Positions 33,638 through 43,837 of a stretch of DNA of 64,000 bases are shown here, piece after piece (the stretch's first letter is position 1; each line of letters begins with the position of its first letter). Position numbers and translations under genes: made by a program. The stretch is taken from assembly GCA_900104855.1 (NCBI GenBank), contig FNSS01000001.1, positions 186,001 to 250,000 on the forward strand, read 5' to 3'. The notes beneath the pieces are model-generated. The model worked only from the letters and a program-made list of their open reading frames with translations. It had not been told where the DNA came from and did not search any database. Source of the DNA: Rhizobiales bacterium GAS188. Lineage in GTDB: Bacteria; Pseudomonadota; Alphaproteobacteria; Rhizobiales; Beijerinckiaceae.

Positions 33638-34837
33638 GTGACCACGTCAGCGCTTCTGCCGACATTCGCGCGGGCGGACCTCTCCTTCGAGCGAGGCGAG
33701 GGAGCGTGGCTTCACGACTCACGAGGCGATGCCTATCTCGATTTCGGCGGCGGCATCGCGGTCAATTCGCTCGGCCACGCCCATCCGCATCTGGTCGCCG
33801 CCCTGGTCGAGCAGGCCCAGAAGGTCTGGCACGTCTCGAACCTGGTGCGCATCCCGGGCGGCGAGCGCCTGGCCGAGCGCCTGGTCGAGGCGACCTTCGC
33901 CGACAAGGTGTTCTTCACCAATTCCGGCGCCGAAGCCAATGAATGCGCCATCAAGATGGCCCGCAAATACCATGCCCATGGCGGCCATCCGGAGCGTTAC
34001 CGCATCCTGACCTTCGAGGGTGCCTTCCATGGCCGGACGCTCGCGACCATCGCGGCCGGCGGCCAGCAGAAATATATCGACGGTTTCGGCCCCAAGGTCG
34101 ACGGCTTCGACCAGGTGTCGATCGACGACACGGCCGGAATCGAAGGCTGGATCGGCCCGCATAGCGCAGCCTTCATGATCGAGCCGATCATGGCGGAAGG
34201 CGGGGTGCGCATGATCTCGCCGCAGAAGCTGCGCCATCTACGCGAGCTCGCCGACAAACACGGCCTGTTGCTGATCTTCGACGAGGTGCAGACGGGCGTC
34301 GGCCGCTCGGGCCGCTTCTTCGCGCACGAGAAGATGGGCGTCACCCCCGACATCATGTCGGTCGCCAAAGGCATCGGCGGCGGCTTCCCGCTCGGAGCTT
34401 GCCTCGCGACCGAAGAGGCCTCGCGCGGCATGACGGTCGGCACGCATGGCACGACCTTCGGCGGCAATCCGCTGGCCATGGCCTGCGGCAATGCCGTGCT
34501 CGACGTGGTGCTGGCGCCGGGCTTCCTGCAGGAGGTCGAGCGCAAGGCCCTGCTGCTGAAGCAGCGCCTCGCCGAGCTCAAGGACAAGCATGCAGGCGTG
34601 ATCTCCGAGATCCGCGGCGAAGGCCTGTTGATCGGCTTGCGCCTCGAGACGCCGAACACCGAATTCGCGGCCGCGGCGCGCGACGAGAAGCTGCTGGTGG
34701 TGCCGGCCGGCGACAACACCGTGCGCCTCCTGCCCCCGCTGATCGCCACCGACGCCGATATCGGCGAGGCGGTTCGCCGTCTGGATGCTGCGGCGACGCG
34801 CGTCGAGCGGGCGAAGCCCCGCCAGGCGGCGGAGTGA
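33638..34837 (+). CDS. argD: Acetylornithine transaminase
   Basis: This 399-residue PLP enzyme converts acetylglutamate semialdehyde to acetylornithine. It has [15 protein letters not shown] for cofactor phosphate binding, [24 protein letters not shown] with the cofactor aspartate, and the Schiff-base lysine in [13 protein letters not shown]. The GTG at 33638 follows GGGAGGA; the frame is open upstream to 33341 but without coding character. argF follows 13 bp downstream. Confidence 0.95.
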   Translation: MTTSALLPTFARADLSFERGEGAWLHDSRGDAYLDFGGGIAVNSLGHAHPHLVAALVEQAQKVWHVSNLVRIPGGERLAERLVEATFADKVFFTNSGAEANECAIKMARKYHAHGGHPERYRILTFEGAFHGRTLATIAAGGQQKYIDGFGPKVDGFDQVSIDDTAGIEGWIGPHSAAFMIEPIMAEGGVRMISPQKLRHLRELADKHGLLLIFDEVQTGVGRSGRFFAHEKMGVTPDIMSVAKGIGGGFPLGACLATEEASRGMTVGTHGTTFGGNPLAMACGNAVLDVVLAPGFLQEVERKALLLKQRLAELKDKHAGVISEIRGEGLLIGLRLETPNTEFAAAARDEKLLVVPAGDNTVRLLPPLIATDADIGEAVRRLDAAATRVERAKPRQAAE

Positions 34838-34850
34838 GCGTGGACGCGTC

Positions 34851-35780
34851 ATGTCTCTCCCCCGTCACTTCCTCGACCTGTCCGATTTCACTTCCAGGGA
34901 CCTGAAGGGCCTTCTCGACCGGGCGCGCGCCCTCAAGGCAGGGTTCAGGCGCGGCGAGGCGCCGAGCGAGCGCCCGCTCGCCGGCAAGGTCCTGGCCATG
35001 GTGTTCGACAAGCCCTCGACGCGCACCCGCGTCTCCTTCGATGTCGGCATGCGCCAGCTCGGCGGCGACACCATCATGCTCACCGGCCAGGAGATGCAGC
35101 TCGGCCGTGGCGAATCGATCGCCGACACGGCGCGCGTGCTGTCGCGCTATGTCGACGCCATCATGATCCGCATGCTCGATCACGGCGCCATGAGGGAGCT
35201 CGCGACGCACGCCACCGTGCCGGTGATCAACGGCCTGTCGAAGATGTCGCATCCCTGCCAGGTCATGGCGGATGTGCTGACCTTCGAGGAGAAGAAGGGG
35301 TCGATCGCCGGGCGCACCATCGCCTGGTCGGGCGATGCCAACAACGTGCTCGGCTCCTGGGTGCATGCGGCTTCGCGCTTCGATTTCGACCTGCGTATCG
35401 CCACCCCGCCCGAGCTCAGCCCCAAGGATGAGCTGACGGCCTGGGCCAAGGCCAACGGCGCGCGCATCACCGTGACCAGCGACCCCTTCGAGGCGGTCGA
35501 GGGATCGGATTGCGTCGTCACCGATTGCTGGGTGTCGATGGGCGATGAGGATGAAGGGCGACGCCAGAACCTGCTGCAGCGCTACCAGGTGAATGCCGAG
35601 CTGATGGGCGTCGCCAAGGCGGATGCGATCTTCATGCACTGCCTGCCGGCCCATCGCGGCGAGGAGGTCACCGACACGGTGATCGACGGCCCGCAATCGG
35701 TCGTCTTCGACGAGGCCGAGAACCGGCTGCATGCGCAGAAGGGGATCCTCGCCTGGTGCATGGGAGCGGCAGGCGGATGA
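34851..35780 (+). CDS. argF: Ornithine carbamoyltransferase
   Basis: This 309-residue enzyme makes citrulline from ornithine and carbamoyl phosphate. It has the carbamoyl-phosphate motif [23 protein letters not shown], the ornithine loop WVSMGDE and the [11 protein letters not shown] signature. ATG at 34851 is used; an upstream in-frame extension to 34785 overlaps argD. The stop overlaps the hslO start (ATGA). Confidence 0.96.
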   Translation: MSLPRHFLDLSDFTSRDLKGLLDRARALKAGFRRGEAPSERPLAGKVLAMVFDKPSTRTRVSFDVGMRQLGGDTIMLTGQEMQLGRGESIADTARVLSRYVDAIMIRMLDHGAMRELATHATVPVINGLSKMSHPCQVMADVLTFEEKKGSIAGRTIAWSGDANNVLGSWVHAASRFDFDLRIATPPELSPKDELTAWAKANGARITVTSDPFEAVEGSDCVVTDCWVSMGDEDEGRRQNLLQRYQVNAELMGVAKADAIFMHCLPAHRGEEVTDTVIDGPQSVVFDEAENRLHAQKGILAWCMGAAGG

Positions 35781-36844
35781 ACCGGACCCCGATCGATAGC
35801 GGGGAGCATGATAGGGCGCATGATCCATATGGGGCCGCAAGCGACCGCATCCTGCCCTTCTCGGTGGATGCGCTCGATGCGCGCGGGCGTGTCGTCAAGC
35901 TCGGCGCCTCCATCGATGCCGTCATCCGCCGTCACGCCTATCCGGAGCCGGTATCGAGGCTGCTCGCCGAGGCGGCGGCGCTTGCCGTGCTGCTCGGCGC
36001 CTCGCTGAAGATCGACGGCCGCTTCCAGCTGCAGACCAAGACCGACGGGCCGGTCGGCATGATCGTCGTCGATTTCCGCTTTCCCGACAGCTTTCGGGCC
36101 TATGCGCGCTTCGACGAGGACAAGGTGAACGCCCTGCCGAAGGAACAGCAGGTGAGCGGCGCCCTTTTGGGCAAGGGCCATCTCGCCTTGACCATCGACC
36201 CGAGCGGTGGCGACCGGGCACGCTATCAGGGGCTGGTGGCGCTCGACGGACAGAGCCTCGAACAGGCCGCCCATCATTATTTCACGCAATCCGAGCAGAT
36301 CCCGACCCGGGTGCGCCTGGCGGCCGGCCAGCTCTATGTGCCGGGCGCCGATAGCCGCGACAAATTATGGTCGGCCGGCGGCCTGCTGGTGCAATTCCTG
36401 CCCAAGGCCGGCGAGCGGGTCGCGAGGCGCGACCTGCCGGGCGGGGATGCGCCCGCCTCCTACGCAGCGCCGGCCGTGAAGGACGATGCCAAGGACGACG
36501 ATTCATGGACCGAGGCGCGCATGCTCGCCGACACCATCGAGGACCATGAGCTCATCGATCCGATGCTGTCGGCCGAGCGGCTCCTGGTGCGCCTTTTCCA
36601 TGAGCGCGGCGTGCGCGCCTTCACGGCGACCACGCTCAAGGAGAACTGCCAATGCTCGCGCGCCCGCATCGTGGCGATGCTGCGCAGCTTCACCGATGCC
36701 GACCGGCGCGAGATGATCGCCGATGACGGCCTGATCGCGGTCACCTGCGAATTCTGCTCGGCGCGATATGGGGTCGCGCCCGACGAGGTCGAGGCCGGCG
36801 AGGTTGCGGCCGATGCGCCGCAGATCGAGGCCCGGCCGGGCTGA
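35777..36844 (+). CDS. hslO: Redox-regulated chaperone Hsp33
   Basis: This 355-residue Hsp33 has the N-terminal substrate domain ([18 protein letters not shown]) and the C-terminal zinc centre with cysteines in NCQCSRARI and CEFCSARY, which release zinc when oxidised. It is translationally coupled to argF. A C-terminal acidic tail is slightly longer than usual. Confidence 0.93.
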   Translation: MNRTPIDSGEHDRAHDPYGAASDRILPFSVDALDARGRVVKLGASIDAVIRRHAYPEPVSRLLAEAAALAVLLGASLKIDGRFQLQTKTDGPVGMIVVDFRFPDSFRAYARFDEDKVNALPKEQQVSGALLGKGHLALTIDPSGGDRARYQGLVALDGQSLEQAAHHYFTQSEQIPTRVRLAAGQLYVPGADSRDKLWSAGGLLVQFLPKAGERVARRDLPGGDAPASYAAPAVKDDAKDDDSWTEARMLADTIEDHELIDPMLSAERLLVRLFHERGVRAFTATTLKENCQCSRARIVAMLRSFTDADRREMIADDGLIAVTCEFCSARYGVAPDEVEAGEVAADAPQIEARPG

Positions 36845-36857
36845 GGGTGCTCTTTAA

Positions 36858-36885
36858 CCTTCTCCCGCCCAAGAGCGGGAGAAGG
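36858..36885. terminator. Bidirectional terminator between hslO and argE
   Basis: CCTTCTCCCGC and GCGGGAGAAGG form a perfect 11-bp stem with a 6-base loop between two convergent genes. No long T-run follows, so it may alternatively be a short dispersed palindrome. Confidence 0.6.
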
Positions 36886-36899
36886 AAGCAGCCCTGGCC

Positions 36900-38081
36900 C
36901 TACCCGCCGTTCGCGCACCACTCGGCGAGCTTGCGCATGAAGGCCGAGCCCGCGTCGATCTGCTCAAGTGTGATGAACTCGTCCGGCTGATGCGCCTGAT
37001 CGATCGAGCCCGGCCCGCAGACGATGGTCGGCAGGCCGGCCTGCTGGAAATGGCCGGCCTCGCTGCCGTAAGGCACGGTGACGGGGCGGTTGCGACCGGC
37101 GAGCCTGAGCGCCAGGGTCTCGGCGGCGGATCCAGGATCGGGTGCGAGGCCCGGCACCGACACCTCGCACAGCGTCTCGACGCTCGCTGCCTTGCCATGC
37201 GCGGTGAGGCGCGGCACCACCACTTCGCGCGCATAGCGCTCGATGCGCGCCGGGATCTCATCGGGATCGAGGCCCGGCAAGCCGCGGAATTCCCAATGGA
37301 AGCTGCAGAGCTTCGCCATGATGTTGCGCGCCGTCCCGCCATGCAGCACGCCGATATGCACGCTGCTATAGGGCGGATCGAAACGCCCGGTCGGATCGCC
37401 GCGAGCGATCATCTCCTGACCGATACGATCGAGCTCGGCCATCAGCATCACGGCGCCCGTGATGGCGCTGGCGCCGAGCTCGGGCTTCGAGGAATGCGCT
37501 TCGGTGCCGCGCACATCGGTGTTGAAGGTCACCACGCTCTTATGGGCGTCGGCGGCTTGCATCGAGGTCAGCTCGCCGACGATGACGGCGCGCGGCAGCG
37601 GGAAATCCCCGCCCATGCGGGCGATGGGGCCTTTGACGCCGAGACAGGTCGTCTCCTCGTCATAGGAGAAGACGAGATGGATCGGCATGCGCAAATCCGC
37701 CTTCTGGAAGACCGGCACATTGGCGAGCGCGATGGCGCAGAAGCCCTTCATGTCGACGGCACCGCGCCCATAGGCCCGGCCGTCGGCGACGCGTAGGCTG
37801 AACGGGTCCGTGGTCCAGCTCTGGCCGGCGACCGGCACCACATCGGTATGGCCCGACAGGCAGATGCCGCCGCGATCGCTCGGGCCGATGGTGGCGAACA
37901 GCGCCGCCTTGTCGCCCGTCTCGCTGGGCAATCTCACGCTGGCGACGCCGAGATCGCGCAGATAGGCCTCGATATAGTCGATCAGGGCAAGGTTCGAGCG
38001 AGAGCTCTCCGTATCGAAGGCGACGAGGCGCCGAAGAATTTCGATCACCGCCTCGCGGCTCGCAGCGCCGTCCATCGCCAT
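36900..38081 (-). CDS. argE: Acetylornithine deacetylase
   Basis: This 393-residue M20-family zinc hydrolase has SGHTDVVPV with metal ligands, GRGAVDMKGF with the bridging aspartate, SYDEETTCLGVKG with the catalytic glutamates, and the dimerisation domain with a conserved HSSKPELG. It releases ornithine from acetylornithine. ATG at 38081 follows GGAG by 5 bp; GTG at 38087 is an alternative. It lies 26 bp after the TrkH gene. Confidence 0.92.
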   Translation of the reverse strand: MAMDGAASREAVIEILRRLVAFDTESSRSNLALIDYIEAYLRDLGVASVRLPSETGDKAALFATIGPSDRGGICLSGHTDVVPVAGQSWTTDPFSLRVADGRAYGRGAVDMKGFCAIALANVPVFQKADLRMPIHLVFSYDEETTCLGVKGPIARMGGDFPLPRAVIVGELTSMQAADAHKSVVTFNTDVRGTEAHSSKPELGASAITGAVMLMAELDRIGQEMIARGDPTGRFDPPYSSVHIGVLHGGTARNIMAKLCSFHWEFRGLPGLDPDEIPARIERYAREVVVPRLTAHGKAASVETLCEVSVPGLAPDPGSAAETLALRLAGRNRPVTVPYGSEAGHFQQAGLPTIVCGPGSIDQAHQPDEFITLEQIDAGSAFMRKLAEWCANGG

Positions 38082-38107
38082 CGTCACTCCATCTCCATCA
38101 ATCGGTC

Positions 38108-39544
38108 TCAGCGCCGCCAATAGCCGGGCAGGAACATTACCACCGCCATGATCACCTCGAGCCGGCCGACGATCATGCCGGCCGAAAGCACCCAATGGGC
38201 AGCGCCCGGCAGATGCGCATAATCGGCGCTCGACAGGCCGCCGCCGAAGGCCGGCCCGGCATTGGTCAAGGCCATGACGGCCCCCGTCAGCGCAGCGCCC
38301 GCGCCAAGCCCCGCCAGCACCAGCGCGAAGGCCAGCGCCACGAAGGCCGCCACATAGATAACCGCGAAGGCGAAGACGGTGGTGACCGCCTCCTCGCGCA
38401 GCCGCCTGCCACCATGCGTGAACGGCACCGCGGCATGCGGATGCACGAAGCGGATGAAGGACCGCCTTATGCCCTGGACGAGCACCGCAAAGCGGATCGG
38501 CCGGAGACCGCCGGCGGCCGAGCCCGCGCAACCGCCGACCAGCGCTGCCGCGATCAGGAGCAGCACCTGGAAATCGCCCCGCTGCGCGGGGTCGCCGGCC
38601 TCGAAGCCGGTGGTGGTGATGCGGCTCACCACGTCGAAGGCCGCATGGCGCAAACCGACCCAGCCGGTCTCGAGGCCCGCGAGCGCCAGATGCGTCCAGG
38701 CGATGATGACGAGCACCAGCGCAATTACCAGGAAAAGCTGGACCTCGCGATGGCGCATGATGGGCTGCAGCTCTCCCTTGAACAGCATGGCGACCGTGCC
38801 GAGCGGCAAGGCGGCGAGCAGCATGAAGACAATGGCGATCCATTGCAGATCGGGCTTGTTGAAATAGGCGAAGGAGCCGGCATGCGTCGAAAAACCGCCC
38901 GTCGATAGGGTCGAGAAGGCATGCGCCACCGCGTCGAAGGCCGACATGCCGCCGACGAAATAGGCGATGGCGCAAAGCGCGGTCAGCGCCGCGTAGGCGC
39001 CGAGCACGCGTGGCGCCAGCCGGAACAGGCGCGACGCCTCCCAATTCGGTCCGTCCGGCATCCAGAACCCGTCGGCCTGGCCCTGGCCATGCGACAGGAG
39101 GCAGATCATCAGCGCGATGAACAGCCCGCCTCCCAGGAATTGCAGGAGCGCGCGCCAGAACAACAGCGCCGTGCCGGTCAGATCAGGCGAGACGAGGGCG
39201 CTCGCGCCGTTGGTCATGAGGCCCGAGCTCGCCTCGAAGATCGAGGCCGCAAGCGGCATCTTGAGCGAGCCGAGCGCGAAGGGCGCAGCCGAGAACAGGA
39301 TGAGCAGCAGCACTGTGCCGGTGGCGAAGATCGGCAATTCGCGCGCGCTGAAGCGACGACCGCCTTCCGCGCGGACGACGAGCCGCAAGCCGACGCCGAG
39401 GAAGACGGCGGCGGCGGCGCAGACGCAGAACAGCACCGCATCGCGCCCGTCGCCCAGCGCGCCCACCCCCGCCGTCAGCAGAAGGCAGAGCGCAAGGATG
39501 AGGAGGAGGCTGGCGGCCGCCGTGACGACAGGACGCAGATCCAT
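38108..39544 (-). CDS. TrkH-family potassium uptake protein
   Basis: This 478-residue membrane protein has the repeated M1-P-M2 units of TrkH, with selectivity-like loops such as SSGLMTNGAS, STLSTGGFSTH, SRITTTGFEAGD and TNAGPAFGGG, each with a glycine of the ion filter. It moves K+ across the inner membrane together with a TrkA-type partner, which is not in the window. The start is placed at ATG 39544; a 16-bp duplication sits directly before it and creates a second, out-of-frame ATG at 39560. Confidence 0.9.
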   Translation of the reverse strand: MDLRPVVTAAASLLLILALCLLLTAGVGALGDGRDAVLFCVCAAAAVFLGVGLRLVVRAEGGRRFSARELPIFATGTVLLLILFSAAPFALGSLKMPLAASIFEASSGLMTNGASALVSPDLTGTALLFWRALLQFLGGGLFIALMICLLSHGQGQADGFWMPDGPNWEASRLFRLAPRVLGAYAALTALCAIAYFVGGMSAFDAVAHAFSTLSTGGFSTHAGSFAYFNKPDLQWIAIVFMLLAALPLGTVAMLFKGELQPIMRHREVQLFLVIALVLVIIAWTHLALAGLETGWVGLRHAAFDVVSRITTTGFEAGDPAQRGDFQVLLLIAAALVGGCAGSAAGGLRPIRFAVLVQGIRRSFIRFVHPHAAVPFTHGGRRLREEAVTTVFAFAVIYVAAFVALAFALVLAGLGAGAALTGAVMALTNAGPAFGGGLSSADYAHLPGAAHWVLSAGMIVGRLEVIMAVVMFLPGYWRR

Positions 39545-39567
39545 CGAATCGCAGATCCATCGAATCG
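39532..39567. repeat. 16-bp tandem duplication at the trkH start
   Basis: GCAGATCCATCGAATC (plus strand) occurs twice in a row around 39535-39566. On the minus strand it duplicates ATTCGATGGATCTGC, giving two ATG codons 16 bp apart in different frames. Confidence 0.7.
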
Positions 39568-39724
39568 CTCTTGGACGGCGATGTGCCGCCGCGCCGGCAA
39601 AATGCCAGCTTGTCGGTCGTGTGTCATGCCGGAGCGACGCGATCAAGCGCCATCGCCTAGCAAATGACGTGAAGAACCGCTCGACCGGCAGGCGCCGCGA
39701 TGCCAGAAGCGTGCGTGCCACGGT

Positions 39725-39895
39725 GGGACCGCGACCGTCTCGGTCGCCCTTCTTCCCGGTGTGGAGACCTCGTCGTTCGCAAGAGCGGGCAGGATGCCAG
39801 CGGTCCCACTGGGACCGCGACCGTCTCGGTCGCCCTTCTTCCCAACGGTGCCGGCCTTGCCATTCGCAAGAGCGGGCAGGATGCCCGCGGTCCCA
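39725..39895. repeat. Tandem pair of about 86-bp repeat with GGGACCGC ends
   Basis: Unit 1 is 39725-39810 and unit 2 is 39811-39895. Each begins GGGACCGC and ends GCGGTCCCA, with GACCG-TCT-CGGTC and CGCAAGAGCGGGCAGGATGCC inside in conserved order. The units differ mainly in the middle. This looks like a dispersed non-coding repeat family of the host. Confidence 0.75.
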
Positions 39896-39967
39896 GAGCC
39901 TGCCCGCCCCCTGACGGCGAGGCGGCGCTGGCGTAAACTCGCCGATGGAGCCTAAGATCGATTCGCG

Positions 39968-41017
39968 ATGACCCTGCCTCCCCGCCTGATCACGCCGGAA
40001 CGCCACGAGGACGATGCGCTTGAAGCCTCGATCCGGCCGCAGAAGCTTGCCGATTTCGTCGGCCAGGAGCAGGCGCGCGCCAATCTGAAGGTGTTCATCG
40101 AGAGCACCAAGGCGCGCAGCGAAGCGCTCGACCATGTGCTGTTCGTCGGCCCGCCCGGCCTCGGCAAGACGACGCTCGCCCAGATCGTGGCGCGCGAGCT
40201 CGGGGTCGGTTTCCGCTCGACCTCGGGCCCGGTCATCGCCAAGGCCGGCGACCTCGCGGCGATCCTCTCCAATCTCGAGGAACGCGACGTCCTGTTCATC
40301 GACGAGATCCACCGCCTGAACCCGGCGGTCGAGGAGATCCTCTACCCGGCCATGGAGGATTTCCAGCTCGACCTGATGATCGGCGAAGGGCCGGCGGCCC
40401 GCTCGATCAAGATCGACCTGTCGAAATTCACCCTGGTCGGCGCGACGACCCGGGCCGGCCTCCTCACCACGCCCCTGCGCGACCGCTTCGGCATCCCGAT
40501 CCGCCTCAACTTCTACACGGTCGAGGAGCTCGAATTCATCGTCAAGCGCGGCGCCCGCGTGATGGGCTTCGGTTTGTCCGAGGACGGCGCCAACGAGATC
40601 GCGAAGCGCGCCCGCGGCACGCCGCGGGTCGCCGGACGCCTGCTGCGCCGGGTGCGGGATTTCGCCGTCGTCGACAAGGCCGACAGGATCACCCGCGAGA
40701 TCGCGGCGCGCGCCCTCGCCCTCCTCGAGGTTGATGCGCGCGGGCTCGACGACATGGATCGGCGCTATCTCGGCGTGATCGCCGAATCCTTCGGCGGCGG
40801 CCCGGTCGGCGTCGAGACGATCGCGGCCTCGCTCTCCGAGCCGCGCGACGCGATCGAGGACATCATCGAGCCCTATCTGATCCAGCAGGGCTTCCTGCAG
40901 CGCACGCCGCGCGGGCGCCTCTTGACGCCGCACGCCTTCCGCCATCTCGGCCTTGCCGAGCCGGCCGGCCGGGAGGCGCCGCAATTCGGGCTGTTCTCCG
41001 ACGCCGACAGCCAATGA
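39968..41017 (+). CDS. ruvB: Holliday junction branch migration helicase RuvB
   Basis: This 349-residue AAA+ motor has the Walker [10 protein letters not shown], Walker B FIDEIHR, sensor 1 GATTRAG, and a C-terminal winged helix ([17 protein letters not shown]). Length is normal. In related genomes ruvC and ruvA usually precede it; here the gene upstream is the divergent trkH, with a repeat pair between. The stop overlaps the ybgC start (ATGA). Confidence 0.97.
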   Translation: MTLPPRLITPERHEDDALEASIRPQKLADFVGQEQARANLKVFIESTKARSEALDHVLFVGPPGLGKTTLAQIVARELGVGFRSTSGPVIAKAGDLAAILSNLEERDVLFIDEIHRLNPAVEEILYPAMEDFQLDLMIGEGPAARSIKIDLSKFTLVGATTRAGLLTTPLRDRFGIPIRLNFYTVEELEFIVKRGARVMGFGLSEDGANEIAKRARGTPRVAGRLLRRVRDFAVVDKADRITREIAARALALLEVDARGLDDMDRRYLGVIAESFGGGPVGVETIAASLSEPRDAIEDIIEPYLIQQGFLQRTPRGRLLTPHAFRHLGLAEPAGREAPQFGLFSDADSQ

Positions 41018-41508
41018 CGGCCGCACCCGCAGAACCGGGACAACAACAACCGGGGCGCCGCGCGCGCTTAACGCCGCGGCGCTTAACGCCGCAGCCCTTG
41101 GCGCTGCATGAGCTCACCTTGCGCATCTACTACGAAGACACGGATTTTTCCGGATTCGTTTATCATGCGAATTATCTGCGCTTCATGGAGAGAGGCCGCA
41201 CCGAATGGCTGCGCGGGCTTGGCATCGACCAACATGCGGCCTTCGCCATGTCCCCGCCGCTTGCCTTCGTGGTCAGGCGCATGACCATCGATTATCTGCG
41301 GCCGGCCCGCATGGACGACCTCGTCAAGGTCGAGACCGGGCTCGTCGAGATGCGCGGCGCGAGCCTTGATCTCACGCAGCGGGTGCGGCGCGGCGAGGAC
41401 ACATTGGTGGAGGCGAACATCACGGTCGCCTGCGTCGCCGGCGGCCGGCCGGTGCGCCTGCCGCGCCTGATCCACGAGGTCTTGGCCGCGCGTCAGGGCG
41501 GAGATTGA
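41014..41508 (+). CDS. ybgC: YbgC-family acyl-CoA thioesterase
   Basis: This 164-residue hotdog-fold thioesterase has the catalytic [24 protein letters not shown] segment. It is usually linked to tol-pal genes, but tolQ is not next here. A proline/arginine-rich N-terminal extension of about 25 residues contains a duplicated [10 protein letters not shown] unit from a 15-bp repeat. It is translationally coupled to ruvB. Confidence 0.92.
   Translation: MTAAPAEPGQQQPGRRARLTPRRLTPQPLALHELTLRIYYEDTDFSGFVYHANYLRFMERGRTEWLRGLGIDQHAAFAMSPPLAFVVRRMTIDYLRPARMDDLVKVETGLVEMRGASLDLTQRVRRGEDTLVEANITVACVAGGRPVRLPRLIHEVLAARQGGD
41064..41092 (+). repeat. 15-bp in-frame tandem duplication in ybgC
   Basis: GCGCTTAACGCCGC occurs at 41064-41077 and 41079-41092, period 15 bp. 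It codes a duplicated pentapeptide in the N-terminal extension. Confidence 0.7.
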
Positions 41509-41600
41509 GGGGACCCAGGAGGCGCGCGCAGCCCCTCATGTTGACGCGCGAGCCTCGCTTGTGGCTTCACTTCGGCACAGAAGAGCGGCACGGGCGGATC

Positions 41601-42395
41601 ATGAACCTTCGACGGCGATGGCCTGCCCTGTTGCTCCTGCTCGCCGGGTTATGCCTGCTGCTGGCCATGCCCTTGTACGAATCGAGCGTGCTGATCTTCC
41701 TCAACGACCATCTCGGCAAGTTCGCGCGCCTGGTGGAGCGGCATCGGCTATTGGCACTTCTGGCCTATGTGGCGGTCTATGTGGCGAGCGTCGCGGTGTC
41801 CTTTCCGGGCGCCATTCTGCTCACCTTGCTCGGCGGCTTCGGATTCGGCGCCATCATCGGCGGCTTCGCCGCAGCCTTCGCGGCGACTCTCGGCGGGCTC
41901 TGCGTTTTCCTCGCAGTGCGGGCGCTGAGCCGCGAATGGTCGCATAAGATCGCCGGTTTCGACCTGTCGGGCCCGATCGCGGCGCTGCAGCGCGACGCCG
42001 CTTCCTATCTCGTCTTCCTGCGCCTGATGCCGGTCTTTCCCTTCTGGCTCGTCAATCTCGCCGCCGCGATCGCCGGCGTGCCGCTCTCGACCTTCCTGTG
42101 CACGACGTTCTTCGGCGTCATGCCGGGCGGCTTCGCCTTCGCGACAGCGGGCGAGGCGCTGGGCGGCATCCTGCAGCGCCAGGCGCAGACCTATCAGGGC
42201 TGCCTCGCCACGGGCCGCCGATCTTGCAGCATGCATCTCGATTTCGCCGCGATCATCGACAGCCGGCTGCTGCTGGCGCTCGGCGCACTTGGCGCCTTGG
42301 CATTGATCCCGGTCGCGATAAGACGCATTGCGCCCATCGCACGCTTTTGCGAGCGCAAGGGCTGGATCAAGCCCCTGTTGGGCGGAGAACCCTGA
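41601..42395 (+). CDS. TVP38/TMEM64 (VTT-domain) membrane protein
   Basis: This 264-residue protein has the VTT domain: a helix with SFPGAILLTLLGGFGFG, then RLMPVFPFWLVNLAAAIAGVPLSTF, and FFGVMPGGFAFATAG, with about six membrane helices. ATG at 41601 gives a normal N-terminal membrane helix; the frame extends back to 41505 without one. Its stop overlaps the ATG of an FAD-dependent oxidoreductase. TVP38 domains and such oxidoreductases are often adjacent or fused, so they probably work together. Confidence 0.87.
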   Translation: MNLRRRWPALLLLLAGLCLLLAMPLYESSVLIFLNDHLGKFARLVERHRLLALLAYVAVYVASVAVSFPGAILLTLLGGFGFGAIIGGFAAAFAATLGGLCVFLAVRALSREWSHKIAGFDLSGPIAALQRDAASYLVFLRLMPVFPFWLVNLAAAIAGVPLSTFLCTTFFGVMPGGFAFATAGEALGGILQRQAQTYQGCLATGRRSCSMHLDFAAIIDSRLLLALGALGALALIPVAIRRIAPIARFCERKGWIKPLLGGEP

Positions 42396-43837
42396 TGAGC
42401 GAGATATTGCGCCCGGATCTGTGCATCATCGGCGCCGGCGCCGCCGGATTGTCCGTTGCGGCCTCCGCGGCGGCCTTGGGCGTATCAACCGTCCTGATCG
42501 AGCGTGGCGTCATGGGCGGGGAATGCCTGAATACCGGCTGCGTGCCCTCGAAAGCGCTGATTGCGGCGGCGCGTGCGGCCAAAGCCCTTCCGGACGCCCT
42601 GCGATCCGCCGACACGATGCCGGCCGCGGCGCCGCCCAGCTTCCAGCGTGCGATGGCCCATGTGAAAGGCGCGATCGCCGAAATCGCGCCGGCCGATTCG
42701 GCGGCGCGCTACACGGCGCTGGGCGTCACGGTCCTCAAGAGCGAGGCGGCCTTCATCGACCGCTCCACGGTCGAGGCCGGCGGGGCACGCATACAGGCGC
42801 GTCGCTTCGTTATCGCCTCGGGCTCGCGGCCAACCATCCCCGACCTCGCAGGGCTCGACGCCGTGCCCTATCTGACGAACGAGACGGTGTTCGACCTGCC
42901 CGAACGCCCGGGCCATCTCATCATCGTCGGGGGCGGTCCGATGGGGTGCGAGCTCGGCCAGGCCTTCCGGCGTCTCGGAAGCGAGGTCACGCTGTTCGAG
43001 ATGGGCACGCTGCTGCCGCGCGAGGACCCCGAGCTCGCGGGCATCCTGCGCGGGGCGTTGGCGCGCGACGGCGTCGTCTTGCACGAGCAGTCGCGCCTCG
43101 CCGCGGTGAGCATAGCCGAGGGCGGTGTCCGGGTGCATTACACCGATTCGAGCGCTGCCCCGCGTCAGGTTTCCGGCAGCCATATCCTGGTCGCCGTCGG
43201 GCGGACGCCGAGCCTTGCGGGGCTCAGCCTCGACGCCGCCTTTATCAAACACGACAAAAGCGGTATCATTGTCGACTATGGTATGCGCTGCTCCAATCGA
43301 CGCGTCTTCGCCATCGGCGATTGCGCGGGTGGGGCGGCAGGGGGTTCCCGCTTCACCCATGCGGCTTCGTTACAGGCAAGCCTCGTGGTCCGTAGCGCCC
43401 TGTTTCGCATGCCCGTGAGGTTCGATCCGGTGCTGCTGCCGCGCGTCACCTTCACTGATCCCGAGATTGCCGCGGTCGGCCTCTCGGAGGAGGAGGCGCG
43501 CGCCAAATATGGCCGCATCCGCCTGTCGCGCTTCCCGTTCGGTGAGACGGATCGCGCCCGGACGGAGGCCAAGGCCGAAGGGCTGGTCAAGCTCATCGCC
43601 AAGCCCAATGGCCGCATTCTCGGCGCCGCCATCTGCGCAGAGAGCGCGGGCGAGATGATCGGGCTCTGGGCCCTCGCCCTGCAGGAGAAGATGAAGCTGT
43701 CGCAAATCGCCAGGCTGACACTGCCCTATCCGACGCTGAGCGAGGCGTCGCGGCGCGCGGCGCTCGAATTCTACGCGCCACTCGCCCGCCGCCCGCTCCT
43801 GCGCCGCCTGCTGCGCATACTGCGCGCTTTCGGGTGA
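42395..43837 (+). CDS. FAD-dependent pyridine nucleotide-disulfide oxidoreductase (mercuric reductase-like)
   Basis: This 480-residue flavoprotein has the FAD motif CIIGAGAAGLSVA, redox-active cysteines in GGECLNTGCVPSKAL, an NAD(P) Rossmann motif IIVGGGPMGCELG, a second FAD motif RVFAIGDCAGG, and a dimerisation domain. The usual C-terminal HPT catalytic dyad reads YPTLSE here, so the histidine is absent. No N-terminal HMA domain or vicinal C-terminal Cys pair is present, which argues against true mercuric reductase. It is translationally coupled to the TVP38 gene. Confidence 0.9.
   Translation: MSEILRPDLCIIGAGAAGLSVAASAAALGVSTVLIERGVMGGECLNTGCVPSKALIAAARAAKALPDALRSADTMPAAAPPSFQRAMAHVKGAIAEIAPADSAARYTALGVTVLKSEAAFIDRSTVEAGGARIQARRFVIASGSRPTIPDLAGLDAVPYLTNETVFDLPERPGHLIIVGGGPMGCELGQAFRRLGSEVTLFEMGTLLPREDPELAGILRGALARDGVVLHEQSRLAAVSIAEGGVRVHYTDSSAAPRQVSGSHILVAVGRTPSLAGLSLDAAFIKHDKSGIIVDYGMRCSNRRVFAIGDCAGGAAGGSRFTHAASLQASLVVRSALFRMPVRFDPVLLPRVTFTDPEIAAVGLSEEEARAKYGRIRLSRFPFGETDRARTEAKAEGLVKLIAKPNGRILGAAICAESAGEMIGLWALALQEKMKLSQIARLTLPYPTLSEASRRAALEFYAPLARRPLLRRLLRILRAFG

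Noticed and set aside
42395-43837. Mercuric reductase
   Set aside because: The N-terminal HMA domain and C-terminal vicinal cysteines are missing and no mer genes are nearby.
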